Shown here: positions 44,232 to 52,853 of the stretch, piece after piece
Layout of the letters: every line of letters begins with the position of its first letter
Numbering within the stretch: position 1 is the first letter of the stretch
Translations under genes and position numbers: made by a program
NCBI GenBank assembly: GCA_947451525.1
Contig: CANFZM010000007.1
Coordinates: 1-64,000 of the forward strand
Origin: Flavobacteriaceae bacterium
Lineage (GTDB): Bacteria; Bacteroidota; Bacteroidia; Flavobacteriales; Flavobacteriaceae
DNA: 64,000 bases
Reading direction: 5' to 3'
The notes under the pieces: model-generated
What the model saw: only the letters and a program-made list of their open reading frames with translations
What the model was told of the DNA's origin: nothing
Database searches by the model: none

Positions 44232-45680
44232 CTAATAATAAGTGAATCTTCTAACTTTAGCAATATATTTTGCCAATCGAATTACTTGGTGGCTATAGCC
44301 GTATTCGTTATCATACCAAACATAAAGTACAATGTTTTTTCCGTTAATAGAAACAATAGTTGCATTGCTATCAAATATAGATGGTGCCGAAGTACCAACA
44401 ATATCCGAAGAAACCAATTCGTTATTTAAGGAATATTTTATTTGTTCTACCAATTCGCCTTCTAAAGCATAGTGCTTCATGATGTTGTTAACCTCTTCAA
44501 TAGAAGTAGCTTTTCCAACTTCTAAATTCAATACTACCAAAGAACCATTTGGAACCGGAACCCGAATAGCATTGGAAGTTAATTTCCCTGCTAAATCTGG
44601 TAATGCTTTTGCAACGGCGCTTCCTGCACCTGTTTCAGTAATTACCATATTTAAAGCTGCTGCTCTACCACGACGGTATTTTTTATGCATATTATCAACC
44701 AAATTTTGGTCATTGGTATAAGCGTGAATAGTTTCAAGATGTCCTTTTACAACACCAAGCGTATCTTCAACTGCTTTTAAAATAGGAGTTATTGCATTAG
44801 TAGTACAAGATGCCGCAGAGAAAATAGAAACTTCATCTGGGTTAAATTCGTTATGATTTACACCATAAACAATATTCGGAACTCCTTTACCTGGAGCAGT
44901 CAATAACACTTTATCCACTCCTTTAGAAACTAAATGACGTTGCAATGCTTCTTCGGTAGTAAAGGCTCCCGTATTGTCAATCACTAATGCATTGTCAATT
45001 CCGTATTGCGTATAATCTATTTCTTCTGGAGAATTTGCAGTAATAACATGCACGGTAGTTCCGTTGATGATTAAGGCATTGTTCTCGATATCTGCCGAAA
45101 CCGAACCTTGAAAATCCCCATGAACCGAATCGTATCGCAATAAAGATGCTCTTTTTTCTAAAGATTGTGCATCATTTCTATCGCGAGTAACAATAGCACG
45201 TAGTCGTAGTTGTTGTCCTTTTCCAATTTTGCTCATCATTTCACGAGCCAAAAGTCGACCAATTCTACCAAAACCATAAAGCACTACATCCTTCGGAGTT
45301 ATTTCTTCGGAGTTTTTTGCTCCTTTTAATTTGTCGATTACAAAAGCACGGGCATTGTGGTATTTATTGTCTTCCAAATGGTATTCGTAAGTTAATTTAC
45401 CAATGTCAATTCTAGATGGTGGCAAATCTAAATTTAAAATAGCGCGTGCAATTTCTACAGTATCAAAAACATTAATAGGTTTTTGAACAAATTCCCCTGC
45501 ATATTCGTGCAAGTTCATGATGTCACTAACCGTAGTGTCAATTAATTGGTTTCTAAAGAAAATTAATTCAATGGATTTGTCGTACCATAAATCACTAGTA
45601 ATTTTAATAAATTCAACTCCGGCTTTACGTCGGTCTGCTTGAAGCGATAATTCTTTTTCGTACAAAGTGTTTTTGTTCAT
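44232..45680 (-). CDS. gap: Glyceraldehyde-3-phosphate dehydrogenase, long form
   Basis: The enzyme oxidises glyceraldehyde-3-phosphate to 1,3-bisphosphoglycerate in glycolysis, or does the reverse. The NAD-binding motif is YGFGRIGR (residues 135-142), and the catalytic Cys292 lies in SAASCTTNAITP. The C-terminal YDNEYGYSHQV is also typical. At 482 residues it is about 150 longer than the usual 330-residue GAPDH: an N-terminal extension of about 130 residues, predicted mainly helical and rich in charged residues, precedes the Rossmann fold. Such long GAPDHs are known in Bacteroidota. ATG at 45680 has a good promoter element at 45726. Confidence 0.95.
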   Translation of the reverse strand: MNKNTLYEKELSLQADRRKAGVEFIKITSDLWYDKSIELIFFRNQLIDTTVSDIMNLHEYAGEFVQKPINVFDTVEIARAILNLDLPPSRIDIGKLTYEYHLEDNKYHNARAFVIDKLKGAKNSEEITPKDVVLYGFGRIGRLLAREMMSKIGKGQQLRLRAIVTRDRNDAQSLEKRASLLRYDSVHGDFQGSVSADIENNALIINGTTVHVITANSPEEIDYTQYGIDNALVIDNTGAFTTEEALQRHLVSKGVDKVLLTAPGKGVPNIVYGVNHNEFNPDEVSIFSAASCTTNAITPILKAVEDTLGVVKGHLETIHAYTNDQNLVDNMHKKYRRGRAAALNMVITETGAGSAVAKALPDLAGKLTSNAIRVPVPNGSLVVLNLEVGKATSIEEVNNIMKHYALEGELVEQIKYSLNNELVSSDIVGTSAPSIFDSNATIVSINGKNIVLYVWYDNEYGYSHQVIRLAKYIAKVRRFTYY

Positions 45681-45725
45681 GTGTAGTAAAATAGTTATGT
45701 TGTGTGTTTATTCTAAAATTTGGTG

Positions 45726-45733
45726 CAAAAGTA
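45726..45733 (-). promoter_or_regulatory. Promoter -7 element of gap
   Basis: Minus-strand TACTTTTG matches TAnnTTTG exactly, 45 bases upstream of the gap ATG. No convincing -33 TTG was found at 19 to 20 bases. Confidence 0.6.
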
Positions 45734-45778
45734 CACAACTATAACGTTTTCGTAAAATTATTTAGCATTTATTTTGCA

Positions 45779-45810
45779 TAAAAAAACCACCAACGATAAA
45801 GTTGGTGGTT
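45779..45810 (-). terminator. Intrinsic terminator of htrA
   Basis: On the minus strand ACCACCAAC pairs perfectly with GTTGGTGGT (6-base loop) and is followed by seven Ts, 24 bases after the htrA stop. It separates htrA from the gap promoter. Confidence 0.9.
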
Positions 45811-45833
45811 AGTAACCTAAATTAAAAATTATA

Positions 45834-47225
45834 TTAAATGATGATTCGTATTATTTGTCCCATTTTATTAATCATTTCAATGCTCACTCCTTGATTTTCA
45901 CCTTTGTCATTGGCTAATTTGGAAACAGTTTCTACATCAGATGCTTTTGCGCCATCAATAGTAAGAATAATACTTCCGTTAAGTTCATTTTCATAAGGTT
46001 TCAATCGGTCGTTAGTAACCTCTTTAATTTTTACACCATAATCTATTTTGAATCTTTTCTTATCCGATGCATCAATATTTTCCAATTCTAAACCTTTAAA
46101 ATCGGTATTAATAATGTCATTTTTCACCAAAGTAACTGGAATAACTTGATTTTTCCCGTCCCGAATAACCGTAACATTTATTTTATCGTTTGGTCTTTTG
46201 GTACTGATATACCCCGTTAATTCTGGGTAAGTTGTTATTGGCTGGTTATCCAATTTAATAATTACATCTCCTTTTTGTAAACCAGATTTTTCGGCACCCG
46301 AATTTTTCAAAACTTTAGAAATATAATAGCCTTGGGTTTCTTTAATTCCTAATTCTTTAGAAGTTTGCCCGTTGATTTCATTTCCAACAATTCCCAAAGC
46401 ACCTCGTTGCACATTTCCGAATTCCATGATGTCTTCAATAATTTTCCGAGTAATATTAGATGGAATTGCAAAAGAATATCCGGCATAACTTCCTGTTGGA
46501 GAAGAAATCATAGTGTTAATTCCAATTAATTCCCCACGAGTGTTTACCAATGCACCACCTGAATTTCCTGGGTTTACTGCGGCATCCGTTTGAAGAAACG
46601 ATTGAATTCCGTTTGTGTCTAAATTTCTGGCTTTCGCCGAAACGATGCCCGCGGTAACCGTAGAAGTTAAATTATACGGATTTCCAACTGCCAAAACCCA
46701 TTCGCCAACCTTCACCTGATCGGAATCTGCAAAAGTAGAATAAGGTAATTTATCTTCAGTATCAATTTTTAACAAAGCAATATCCATCTTGGCATCGGTA
46801 CCAATTAATTTGGCTTTGTACACTTTTTTGTTATTTAAAGTTACTTCCAACTCGGTTGCATCTTTAATAACGTGGTTGTTGGTAACAATATATCCATCTT
46901 CGGAAATAATCACTCCAGAACCAGTTCCAATTTGTTCTTGTTGTTGGGCTCCTCCATTTGAACCATAAAAAAATTGCATAATCGGATTGTAAACGGTTCG
47001 AACCGAAACATTTTTCACGTGTACCACGGTATGAACTGCATTTTCGGCAGCCATGGTAAAATCAATGTTTTCAGGGCCCATGCCAACTGTTCTATTATAA
47101 TTTTCGGATGCTTGTGTGATAATTGATTTCTTTCCAAAATCTTTTTCTACAAATAATTTATAGCCGCCAAGTGTAGTGGCGCCACTTAATAATGCTACTA
47201 AAAACAAACTGGAATATCGTTTCAT
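45834..47225 (-). CDS. htrA: HtrA/Deg-family periplasmic serine protease
   Basis: This 463-residue protein has an N-terminal hydrophobic segment (residues 6-21) that acts as a signal peptide or membrane anchor, then a trypsin-like domain with the full catalytic triad: His118 (TNNHVI), Asp148 (KMDIALLKI) and Ser222 (NPGNSGGAL). Residues about 270-365 form a PDZ domain (YISKVLKNSGAEKSGLQKGD). The last 90 residues look like a shortened second PDZ domain. HtrA proteases degrade or refold damaged envelope proteins. It is divergent from dapF and has its own terminator. Confidence 0.95.
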   Translation of the reverse strand: MKRYSSLFLVALLSGATTLGGYKLFVEKDFGKKSIITQASENYNRTVGMGPENIDFTMAAENAVHTVVHVKNVSVRTVYNPIMQFFYGSNGGAQQQEQIGTGSGVIISEDGYIVTNNHVIKDATELEVTLNNKKVYKAKLIGTDAKMDIALLKIDTEDKLPYSTFADSDQVKVGEWVLAVGNPYNLTSTVTAGIVSAKARNLDTNGIQSFLQTDAAVNPGNSGGALVNTRGELIGINTMISSPTGSYAGYSFAIPSNITRKIIEDIMEFGNVQRGALGIVGNEINGQTSKELGIKETQGYYISKVLKNSGAEKSGLQKGDVIIKLDNQPITTYPELTGYISTKRPNDKINVTVIRDGKNQVIPVTLVKNDIINTDFKGLELENIDASDKKRFKIDYGVKIKEVTNDRLKPYENELNGSIILTIDGAKASDVETVSKLANDKGENQGVSIEMINKMGQIIRIII

Positions 47226-47305
47226 ATATTTGGGATTTTATTATTTGAAAGTAAAATTATACTTTTTTTATTTTCAAAAAAATGCTTTAACGCTCGTTTA
47301 ACAAT

Positions 47306-47336
47306 CTTTAACGTATCATTAATAATTGTAACTTTG
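47306..47336 (+). promoter_or_regulatory. Promoter of the dapF block
   Basis: TAACTTTG at 47329-47336 matches TAnnTTTG exactly. CTTTA at 47306 sits at the -33 position but reads TTTA rather than TTTG. Transcription would start about 38 bases before the dapF ATG. Confidence 0.6.
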
Positions 47337-47380
47337 CGAAACACGAAGTAAATTATGCTTTTTTATTTAATAATCGAAGA

Positions 47381-48157
47381 ATGAAATTTCACAAATACCA
47401 AGGAACCGGAAACGACTTTGTAATGATTGATAATCGGGAGCAATTTTTCCCGAAACAATCGGTGCAATTAATTGAGAAACTTTGCGACCGTCGTTTCGGA
47501 ATAGGCGCCGATGGATTGATTTTATTAGAAAAGGATACGGATACCGATTTCCGAATGGTATATTACAATTCCGATGGAAACCAAAGTTCGATGTGTGGTA
47601 ATGGTGGAAGATGCCTAGTTGCTTTCGCGAAAAGCCTCGGGATTATTAAAGATGCTACGACTTTCATCGCTACAGATGGTTTGCACCATGCAACTATTCT
47701 AGAAAACGGATTTGTTTCTCTTCAAATGAAAGACGTACCAGAAGTGAAAATAGAGGAGGAGTATGTGTTTCTAAATACAGGTTCTCCCCACCATGTAACT
47801 TTAGTGAATGATATTGAAAATTTAGAGGTTAAAACTAATGGAGCCGCCATTCGTTATTCCGATTTATATGGAAAAGCAGGTAGTAATGTGAATTTTGTAA
47901 GCCAACTAAGCGAAAATAATTTCCGTTTACGAACCTACGAACGTGGTGTTGAAGACGAAACTCTTTCCTGCGGAACTGGTGCCACAGCAACAGCCATTGC
48001 CATGTATGCCATCGGAAAAACAAATTCTAACAATATTGCTATTGATGTTGAAGGCGGAAAACTCAAAGTTTCTTTTGATAAAACCGATAATGGATTTGAA
48101 AATGTTTTTTTAGAAGGACCTGCAACTTTTGTTTTTGAGGGAGAAATTAAAATCTAA
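47381..48157 (+). CDS. dapF: Diaminopimelate epimerase
   Basis: DapF converts LL- to meso-diaminopimelate for lysine and peptidoglycan synthesis. The 258-residue sequence shows the two catalytic cysteines: Cys72 in SSMCGNGGRC and Cys197 in LSCGTGATA. The N-terminal FHKYQGTGNDF signature is present. Length is normal. It heads a plus-strand run with a GNAT acetyltransferase (6 bases downstream) and mltG, and shares an upstream region with the divergent htrA gene. Confidence 0.96.
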   Translation: MKFHKYQGTGNDFVMIDNREQFFPKQSVQLIEKLCDRRFGIGADGLILLEKDTDTDFRMVYYNSDGNQSSMCGNGGRCLVAFAKSLGIIKDATTFIATDGLHHATILENGFVSLQMKDVPEVKIEEEYVFLNTGSPHHVTLVNDIENLEVKTNGAAIRYSDLYGKAGSNVNFVSQLSENNFRLRTYERGVEDETLSCGTGATATAIAMYAIGKTNSNNIAIDVEGGKLKVSFDKTDNGFENVFLEGPATFVFEGEIKI

Positions 48158-48163
48158 ACTTTT

Positions 48164-48706
48164 ATGACATTATCTGGAACCAACCTATATCTCCGTGCAC
48201 TAGAACCTGAAGATTTGGATTTTATTTATCAAATAGAAAATGACGAATCGGTTTGGGAAGTTAGTAATACCCAAACTCCGTATAGTAAATTTTTAATTCG
48301 GCAGTATCTAGAAAATGCCCACCAAGATATATATGAAGCCAAGCAATTGCGGTTGGCAATTTGTGTTAAAAATTCTCGAACTCCAATTGGTTTAATCGAT
48401 TTATTCGACTTTGATCCTAAAAACAACCGCGCTGGAATTGGAATTGTAATTCAAAAAGAAACCGATAGGAGCAAAGGCTTTGGCAAAGAAGCATTAGGGA
48501 TTTTAATTGCTTATTCCTTTAAGCAATTACAATTACACCAACTTTTCGCAAATATTGCAGTAGATAATGTTTCTAGTTTAAACCTTTTTGCTACTTTTGG
48601 ATTTGAAAAAATAGGCGTCAAAAAAGATTGGATTTATACTAATAATTCCTACCACGATGAAGTTCTTTTTCAGTTGATTAACCCAAAAAATCACAAACTA
48701 ACCTAA
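48164..48706 (+). CDS. GNAT-family N-acetyltransferase (RimJ/RimL-like)
   Basis: The 180-residue protein has the GNAT fold: an N-terminal TNLYLRALEPEDLDFIYQIEND block, a central GLIDLFDFDPKNNRAGIGIVI strand region with an acetyl-CoA binding loop (ETDRSKGFGKEAL), and a C-terminal NLFATFGFEKIG block. This subgroup acetylates protein N-termini, amino sugars or small amines; the substrate cannot be predicted. It sits between dapF and mltG with tight spacing, so it is probably co-transcribed. Confidence 0.88.
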   Translation: MTLSGTNLYLRALEPEDLDFIYQIENDESVWEVSNTQTPYSKFLIRQYLENAHQDIYEAKQLRLAICVKNSRTPIGLIDLFDFDPKNNRAGIGIVIQKETDRSKGFGKEALGILIAYSFKQLQLHQLFANIAVDNVSSLNLFATFGFEKIGVKKDWIYTNNSYHDEVLFQLINPKNHKLT

Positions 48707-48719
48707 AACTGTTTTTATT

Positions 48720-49754
48720 TTGAACAAAAAGTTAAAAACCATATTAATTGCTGCAGCAGGACTTTTTTTAGTTTTTGCTATTATTGTTTATGCCAAATAT
48801 TTTACCAATAATACCAAAGACGTTTCGAAAGAATTTTACGTTGAAATTCCAACCGGTTCCAATTACGATAAGGTGTTGGAGATTATTTCTCCGTATGTAA
48901 CAAATATCAATGATTTTAAATTTATAGCTGGACTTCGTTCGTACGATAAGAATGTAAAATCAGGTCGGTTTTTATTCAAAAAAGGACTAAGTAGTTTTGG
49001 TTTGGTTTCCACTTTAAGAAGAAATGTACCAGTAAATTTGGCCTTTAACAACCAAGAACGTTTAGAAAATTTATGCGTTCGAATTAGTTCCCAAATAGAA
49101 CCCGACACTACTAAATTACTTTCTGTTTTTAGAGATTCTCTGTTTTTAAAACAAAACGGATTCACTAAAGACAATGTAATTGCAATGTTTATTCCAAATT
49201 CGTACGAGTTTTATTGGAATGTTTCTGCCGAAAAATTTAGAGATAAAATGCTAAAAGAGTACCAAAAATTTTGGACTCTGGAGCGAATAATGAAAGCCAA
49301 AAAACTAGGCCTTTCTCCAGTAGAAGTAATGACCTTGGCTTCCATAGTACACAAAGAAACGGTTAAAAAAGACGAACGACCAAAAGTAGCACGAGTTTAT
49401 TTAAACAGGTTAGAACAAGGAATGCCATTGCAAGCCGATCCAACCATTATATATGCGGTGAAATTAAGAGACAATGATTTTGATCAAATTATTAAACGAG
49501 TTTTGTATGGCGACTTAACCATCAATTCTCCATACAATACTTATGTAAATATAGGTTTGCCTCCAGGACCAATTGCAATGCCCGATATTACTGCAATTGA
49601 TGCTGTTTTAAATCCAGACAATAACGATTATATTTATTTCTGTGCAAGTGTAGAACGTTTTGGGTACCATGAATTTGCATCTACCTATCCACAGCATCAA
49701 ATAAATGCTAAAAAATATGCCGATTGGTTGAATGGAACTGGGACAAAAAGATAA
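48720..49754 (+). CDS. mltG: Endolytic murein transglycosylase MltG
   Basis: MltG cleaves nascent glycan strands at the inner membrane and sets their length. The 344-residue protein has one N-terminal transmembrane helix (residues about 7-26) and a YceG domain with the catalytic Glu in SIVHKETVKKDERPKVARV and the conserved LQADPTIIYA and GLPPGPIAMP stretches. The start is TTG at 48720; no ATG lies close upstream, and TTG places the transmembrane helix normally. It lies 13 bases after the GNAT gene and 3 bases before the DUF2279 gene, in a cell-wall block. Confidence 0.93.
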   Translation: MNKKLKTILIAAAGLFLVFAIIVYAKYFTNNTKDVSKEFYVEIPTGSNYDKVLEIISPYVTNINDFKFIAGLRSYDKNVKSGRFLFKKGLSSFGLVSTLRRNVPVNLAFNNQERLENLCVRISSQIEPDTTKLLSVFRDSLFLKQNGFTKDNVIAMFIPNSYEFYWNVSAEKFRDKMLKEYQKFWTLERIMKAKKLGLSPVEVMTLASIVHKETVKKDERPKVARVYLNRLEQGMPLQADPTIIYAVKLRDNDFDQIIKRVLYGDLTINSPYNTYVNIGLPPGPIAMPDITAIDAVLNPDNNDYIYFCASVERFGYHEFASTYPQHQINAKKYADWLNGTGTKR

Positions 49755-49757
49755 ACA

Positions 49758-50675
49758 TTGAGAAGGATAACCCTACTATTTATTTTTCTAATACTGTTAC
49801 AATCCCCTTTCGGATTAGCACAAACCAACATCCAGTCGTTCCTTAAACCCTCCGATACCTTACAACCTAAAAGGCTAACAGGAGTCATTATTTCCGAAAC
49901 CACTATGGCTTCTGGAGCATTAATTGGCTTAAACCAACTTTGGTATGCCGATTATGCCCATTCTAACCTGCATTCGGTGAACGATAATGACGAATGGCTA
50001 CAAATGGACAAAGCAGGGCATTTATTTTCTTCCTACCACTTGGGTGCATTTGGTGCCAATGCTTTGCAATGGAGTGGCTGCACTAAAAAAACCAAACTTA
50101 TTTATGGCTCCACCATTGGCTTGGCATTTATGACTGCCGTTGAGGTTTTCGATGGGTATTCTGCCGAATGGGGTTTCTCTTGGGGCGATATGGCTGCCAA
50201 TACTACTGGAACGGCTCTTTACGTTTCGCAAGAACTAATCTGGAACGAACAACGAATAGTTCCTAAATTTTCCTTTCATACCACCCAATATGCAAGTCTT
50301 CGGCCAAATGTTTTAGGGAGTTCTTTATCCGAACAAATTTTGAAAGATTATAACGGACAAACCTATTGGCTTTCGGCCAATGTAAATTCCTTTTTTAAAT
50401 CTTCTAAAGTTCCAAAATGGATAAATATTGCAGTTGGTTATGGAGCCGACGGAATGATCACTGGAAGAACCGAAAATAACCCTCTTTTTTCCTCTTTTGA
50501 GACCAAAAAGACGCGACAATTTTACCTAAGTTTCGATGCCGATTTGACTAAAATTCATACAAAATCACACTTTTTGAAAACTTTTTTCGCAGTTTTTAAT
50601 TCTATTAAAATTCCTGCTCCAACGTTAGAAATCAGCGGTTCACAAGGATTTAAATTCCATTATTTATACTTCTAA
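49758..50675 (+). CDS. DUF2279 family (YfiM-like) putative envelope protein
   Basis: The 305-residue product begins with a signal peptide (ITLLFIFLILLQSPFGLAQ). The middle resembles the YfiM/DUF2279 family: NDNDEWLQMDKAGHLFSSYH, then TAVEVFDGYSAEWGFSWGDM. The family is widespread in Bacteroidota envelopes but its biochemical role is not known. The start is TTG at 49758, 3 bases after mltG. The C-terminal 100 residues (TYWLSANVNSFF, IAVGYGADGM, FYLSFDADL) look like beta strands of an outer-membrane or surface protein. Co-transcription with mltG is likely. Confidence 0.75.
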   Translation: MRRITLLFIFLILLQSPFGLAQTNIQSFLKPSDTLQPKRLTGVIISETTMASGALIGLNQLWYADYAHSNLHSVNDNDEWLQMDKAGHLFSSYHLGAFGANALQWSGCTKKTKLIYGSTIGLAFMTAVEVFDGYSAEWGFSWGDMAANTTGTALYVSQELIWNEQRIVPKFSFHTTQYASLRPNVLGSSLSEQILKDYNGQTYWLSANVNSFFKSSKVPKWINIAVGYGADGMITGRTENNPLFSSFETKKTRQFYLSFDADLTKIHTKSHFLKTFFAVFNSIKIPAPTLEISGSQGFKFHYLYF

Positions 50676-50719
50676 AAAACATAACTACTTGATTTTCAAT
50701 TTTATTTAAAATAAAGTTG

Positions 50720-50727
50720 TATATTTG
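50720..50727 (+). promoter_or_regulatory. Promoter -7 element of the lysozyme-like gene
   Basis: TATATTTG matches TAnnTTTG exactly, 45 bases before the ATG at 50773. The -33 region is AT-rich without a clean TTG at the right distance. Confidence 0.55.
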
Positions 50728-50772
50728 TCCCGTTAATATCAAGATGGTGACAGCGCTTGGAAATCACACTTT

Positions 50773-51408
50773 ATGATAAATAGATGGTCGTTTTACATAG
50801 GAATCGTTATGATAATTGGTTTTATAAGCAGTGCTTTTAAACCCATAGAATCTTTAAATCATAAGCGGCTTTATGTAAGCGAAAAGGAGGAATTGTTATA
50901 CCAATTTCCCTCCGAAAAACCTTCTGATTATATCGGTCAAACTCTACCTTTTATCGGAAAACATTTCATTGGTTTTAAAGAAGCAATCGGAATCAGAGAA
51001 TCACAAGGGCAATACCATTTGGTAAATTCCTTAGGCTATATGGGTAAATACCAATTCGGAACTTCCGCTTTGCGCTTTTTTGGAATAAAAAATAATACAC
51101 TTTTTTTGAACAGTCCAGAATTGCAAGAAAAAGCCTTCGTTGCTTTAATAAAATTCAATAAATTTAAGTTGCAAGACGTTATTGAAGAATTTAGAGGACA
51201 AACTATTGATGGCGTTCGAGTAACCGAATCCGGAATTCTTGCAGCAGCCCATCTTGGAGGCGCAGGATCTATTCGAAAATACTTAGAGTCCAATGGCAAG
51301 AAAAAATGCAAAGATGGCTATGGTACTTCTATAAAAAGTTATTTAAAACAATTTGGAGGCTACGAAACCCACAACATTAAAGCCGATAGTTCTGTAAAAG
51401 TTCATTAA
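50773..51408 (+). CDS. Lysozyme-like (transglycosylase-fold) envelope protein
   Basis: The 211-residue protein has an N-terminal hydrophobic segment (residues 5-21; signal or anchor). The core resembles lytic-transglycosylase folds: AIGIRESQGQYHLVNSLGYM with a likely catalytic Glu, then GKYQFGTSALRFFG and ILAAAHLGGAGSIRKYLES. In flavobacteria such proteins are often annotated as LysM or peptidoglycan-binding, but no LysM repeat is visible here. It probably acts on peptidoglycan, fitting its place after dapF and mltG. It has its own promoter at 50720. Confidence 0.7.
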   Translation: MINRWSFYIGIVMIIGFISSAFKPIESLNHKRLYVSEKEELLYQFPSEKPSDYIGQTLPFIGKHFIGFKEAIGIRESQGQYHLVNSLGYMGKYQFGTSALRFFGIKNNTLFLNSPELQEKAFVALIKFNKFKLQDVIEEFRGQTIDGVRVTESGILAAAHLGGAGSIRKYLESNGKKKCKDGYGTSIKSYLKQFGGYETHNIKADSSVKVH

Positions 51409-51419
51409 TTTTTTTATTG

Positions 51420-51526
51420 GTAGCGAAAGGCTCGGGCATTTTAGTATACTGGTTTCCCGCTTTCCGTTACAATCTGTCATTGCGAGGACGAAGCGTATTC
51501 AATACTACTTATAATTTATCGCAATG
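51420..51526. repeat. Dispersed intergenic repeat (GTCATTGCGAGGACGAAGCG type)
   Basis: The 204-base gap between convergent genes holds CATTGCGA (51478) and TCGCAATG (51519) as inverted arms, preceded by GGTTTCCCGCTTTCC. The GTCATTGCGAGG...CGAAGC wording is a familiar dispersed repeat in Bacteroidota genomes. No gene was seen here. Confidence 0.55.
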
Positions 51527-51612
51527 CCAGGATTTCCACTGCAATCGGGGCTAAAGGATGTACTTTGTTTTGTGAAATTCAGAATAAAATAACAAAATAA
51601 GTACATTCAAAT

Positions 51613-52335
51613 TTACATTTTATGTACTATAAAAATAGTAGGTCTATTGTGTAAATCGATAGTTACTTTTTTCCAATCTGCAACTCGAAAAGTTTTGATG
51701 TATTCTGTTGGAAGCGTGATGTCTGCAGCAATACACAAGTGGGTGCTTGGCTGTAAGGTTTGTAATAAATCTTCTAATAATTTATTATTTCTATAGGGAG
51801 TTTCTATAAAAATTTGCGATTGGTTTTTATCGTGCGAAAACTTCTCATAATTCTTTAATGCCGCTTTTTTATCCGATTTATCAATAGGTAAATACCCATT
51901 AAAAGCAAAACTTTGCCCATTCATTCCAGAGCCCATCATCGCTAATAAAATTGACGAAGGCCCTACTAATGGCACTACTTGAATCCCTTTCTCGTGCGCT
52001 AATTTTACAATGGCAGCACCAGGATCGGCAACACCAGGGCAACCGGCTTCACTCATAAGTCCAACGTTTATTCCTTGAAAACAAGGCTTAAGCATTTCGT
52101 TGTGTTCGGCAATTTCGGTATATTTATTTAAAGTACTTAAAATTAAAGAAGATTGTACCTTTTCTGGCAAAACGCTTTTAATGCACTTGCGTGCAGTTTT
52201 TTCGTTTTCCACAATATAATGGTCAATAAATTGAATGGCTCTTTTTACCGTTTGTGGTAAAACATCCTCCGGATTACAGTCGCCAAGAGTAGTTGGAATG
52301 AGGTATAGTTTCCCTATTAAGTTCTTAGTATTCAT
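51613..52335 (-). CDS. SAM-dependent methyltransferase, RsmI-like (tetrapyrrole methylase fold)
   Basis: The 240-residue protein has the RsmI-type layout: GKLYLIPTTLGD near the N-terminus, GLMSEAGCPGVADPG (the family's substrate and SAM loop), VVPLVGPSSILLAMMGSGM, and FIETPYRNNKL. RsmI 2'-O-methylates C1402 of 16S rRNA. This shorter protein lacks the C-terminal helical domain of RsmI, so it may be the second Bacteroidota paralogue with an unknown target. Its ATG overlaps the stop of the upstream phosphatase gene by one base, showing translational coupling. Confidence 0.82.
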   Translation of the reverse strand: MNTKNLIGKLYLIPTTLGDCNPEDVLPQTVKRAIQFIDHYIVENEKTARKCIKSVLPEKVQSSLILSTLNKYTEIAEHNEMLKPCFQGINVGLMSEAGCPGVADPGAAIVKLAHEKGIQVVPLVGPSSILLAMMGSGMNGQSFAFNGYLPIDKSDKKAALKNYEKFSHDKNQSQIFIETPYRNNKLLEDLLQTLQPSTHLCIAADITLPTEYIKTFRVADWKKVTIDLHNRPTIFIVHKM

Positions 52336-52802
52336 TAAGAATGTTTCTCGATTAATTTTTTTGCTAATAAATCTGTGGCTTCGTCTAGCATTTCATATAC
52401 CATATCAAAGCCATTTTGCAAACCATAATAAGGATCTGGAACGTCTACATTGTCGCCAGGAAAAAGTTCCTCAAGTATCAATTTTACTTTTTCTTTATGG
52501 GCTTCTGTTTTTGCTAAAGAAGTTACATCGTCATAGTTGGAACCATCCATAACATAGATATAATCAAATTCCTCAAAAAAGGTAGCGTTAAAATGTTTAC
52601 CCTTTTGATTAGAAATATTCAAGCCGTGTTTTTTTGCAGTAGCAATAGATCGCGAATCGGGGTTTTTTCCAACATGCCAAGATCCAGTTCCAGCGGAATC
52701 TACTAGAAATTTGTCTTTTGGTAATTTAGAGGCTAAGATTCCTTCTGCCAATGGTGATCGGCAGATATTTCCTAAGCATACCATTACTATTTTAACCGGC
52801 AT
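52335..52802 (-). CDS. Low-molecular-weight protein-tyrosine phosphatase
   Basis: The 155-residue enzyme has the CX5R active-site loop near the N-terminus (VCLGNICRSPLAE; nucleophile Cys9, Arg15) and the general acid in DVPDPYYG. Length matches the family. In bacteria such phosphatases often counter tyrosine kinases in polysaccharide export, though no kinase gene is nearby here. The downstream methyltransferase overlaps it by one base (TAATG), and dnaA lies 51 bases upstream in the same direction. Confidence 0.93.
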   Translation of the reverse strand: MPVKIVMVCLGNICRSPLAEGILASKLPKDKFLVDSAGTGSWHVGKNPDSRSIATAKKHGLNISNQKGKHFNATFFEEFDYIYVMDGSNYDDVTSLAKTEAHKEKVKLILEELFPGDNVDVPDPYYGLQNGFDMVYEMLDEATDLLAKKLIEKHS

Positions 52803-52853
52803 AATGATTTATTCTATATCCTAATAAAGGAAAAAGTTGAAGTAAAATTGCGT

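Noticed and set aside
45834..46110. Complete second PDZ domain in HtrA
   Set aside because: The C-terminal 90 residues are too short and diverged for a confident full PDZ call, so it is described only as a possible shortened one.
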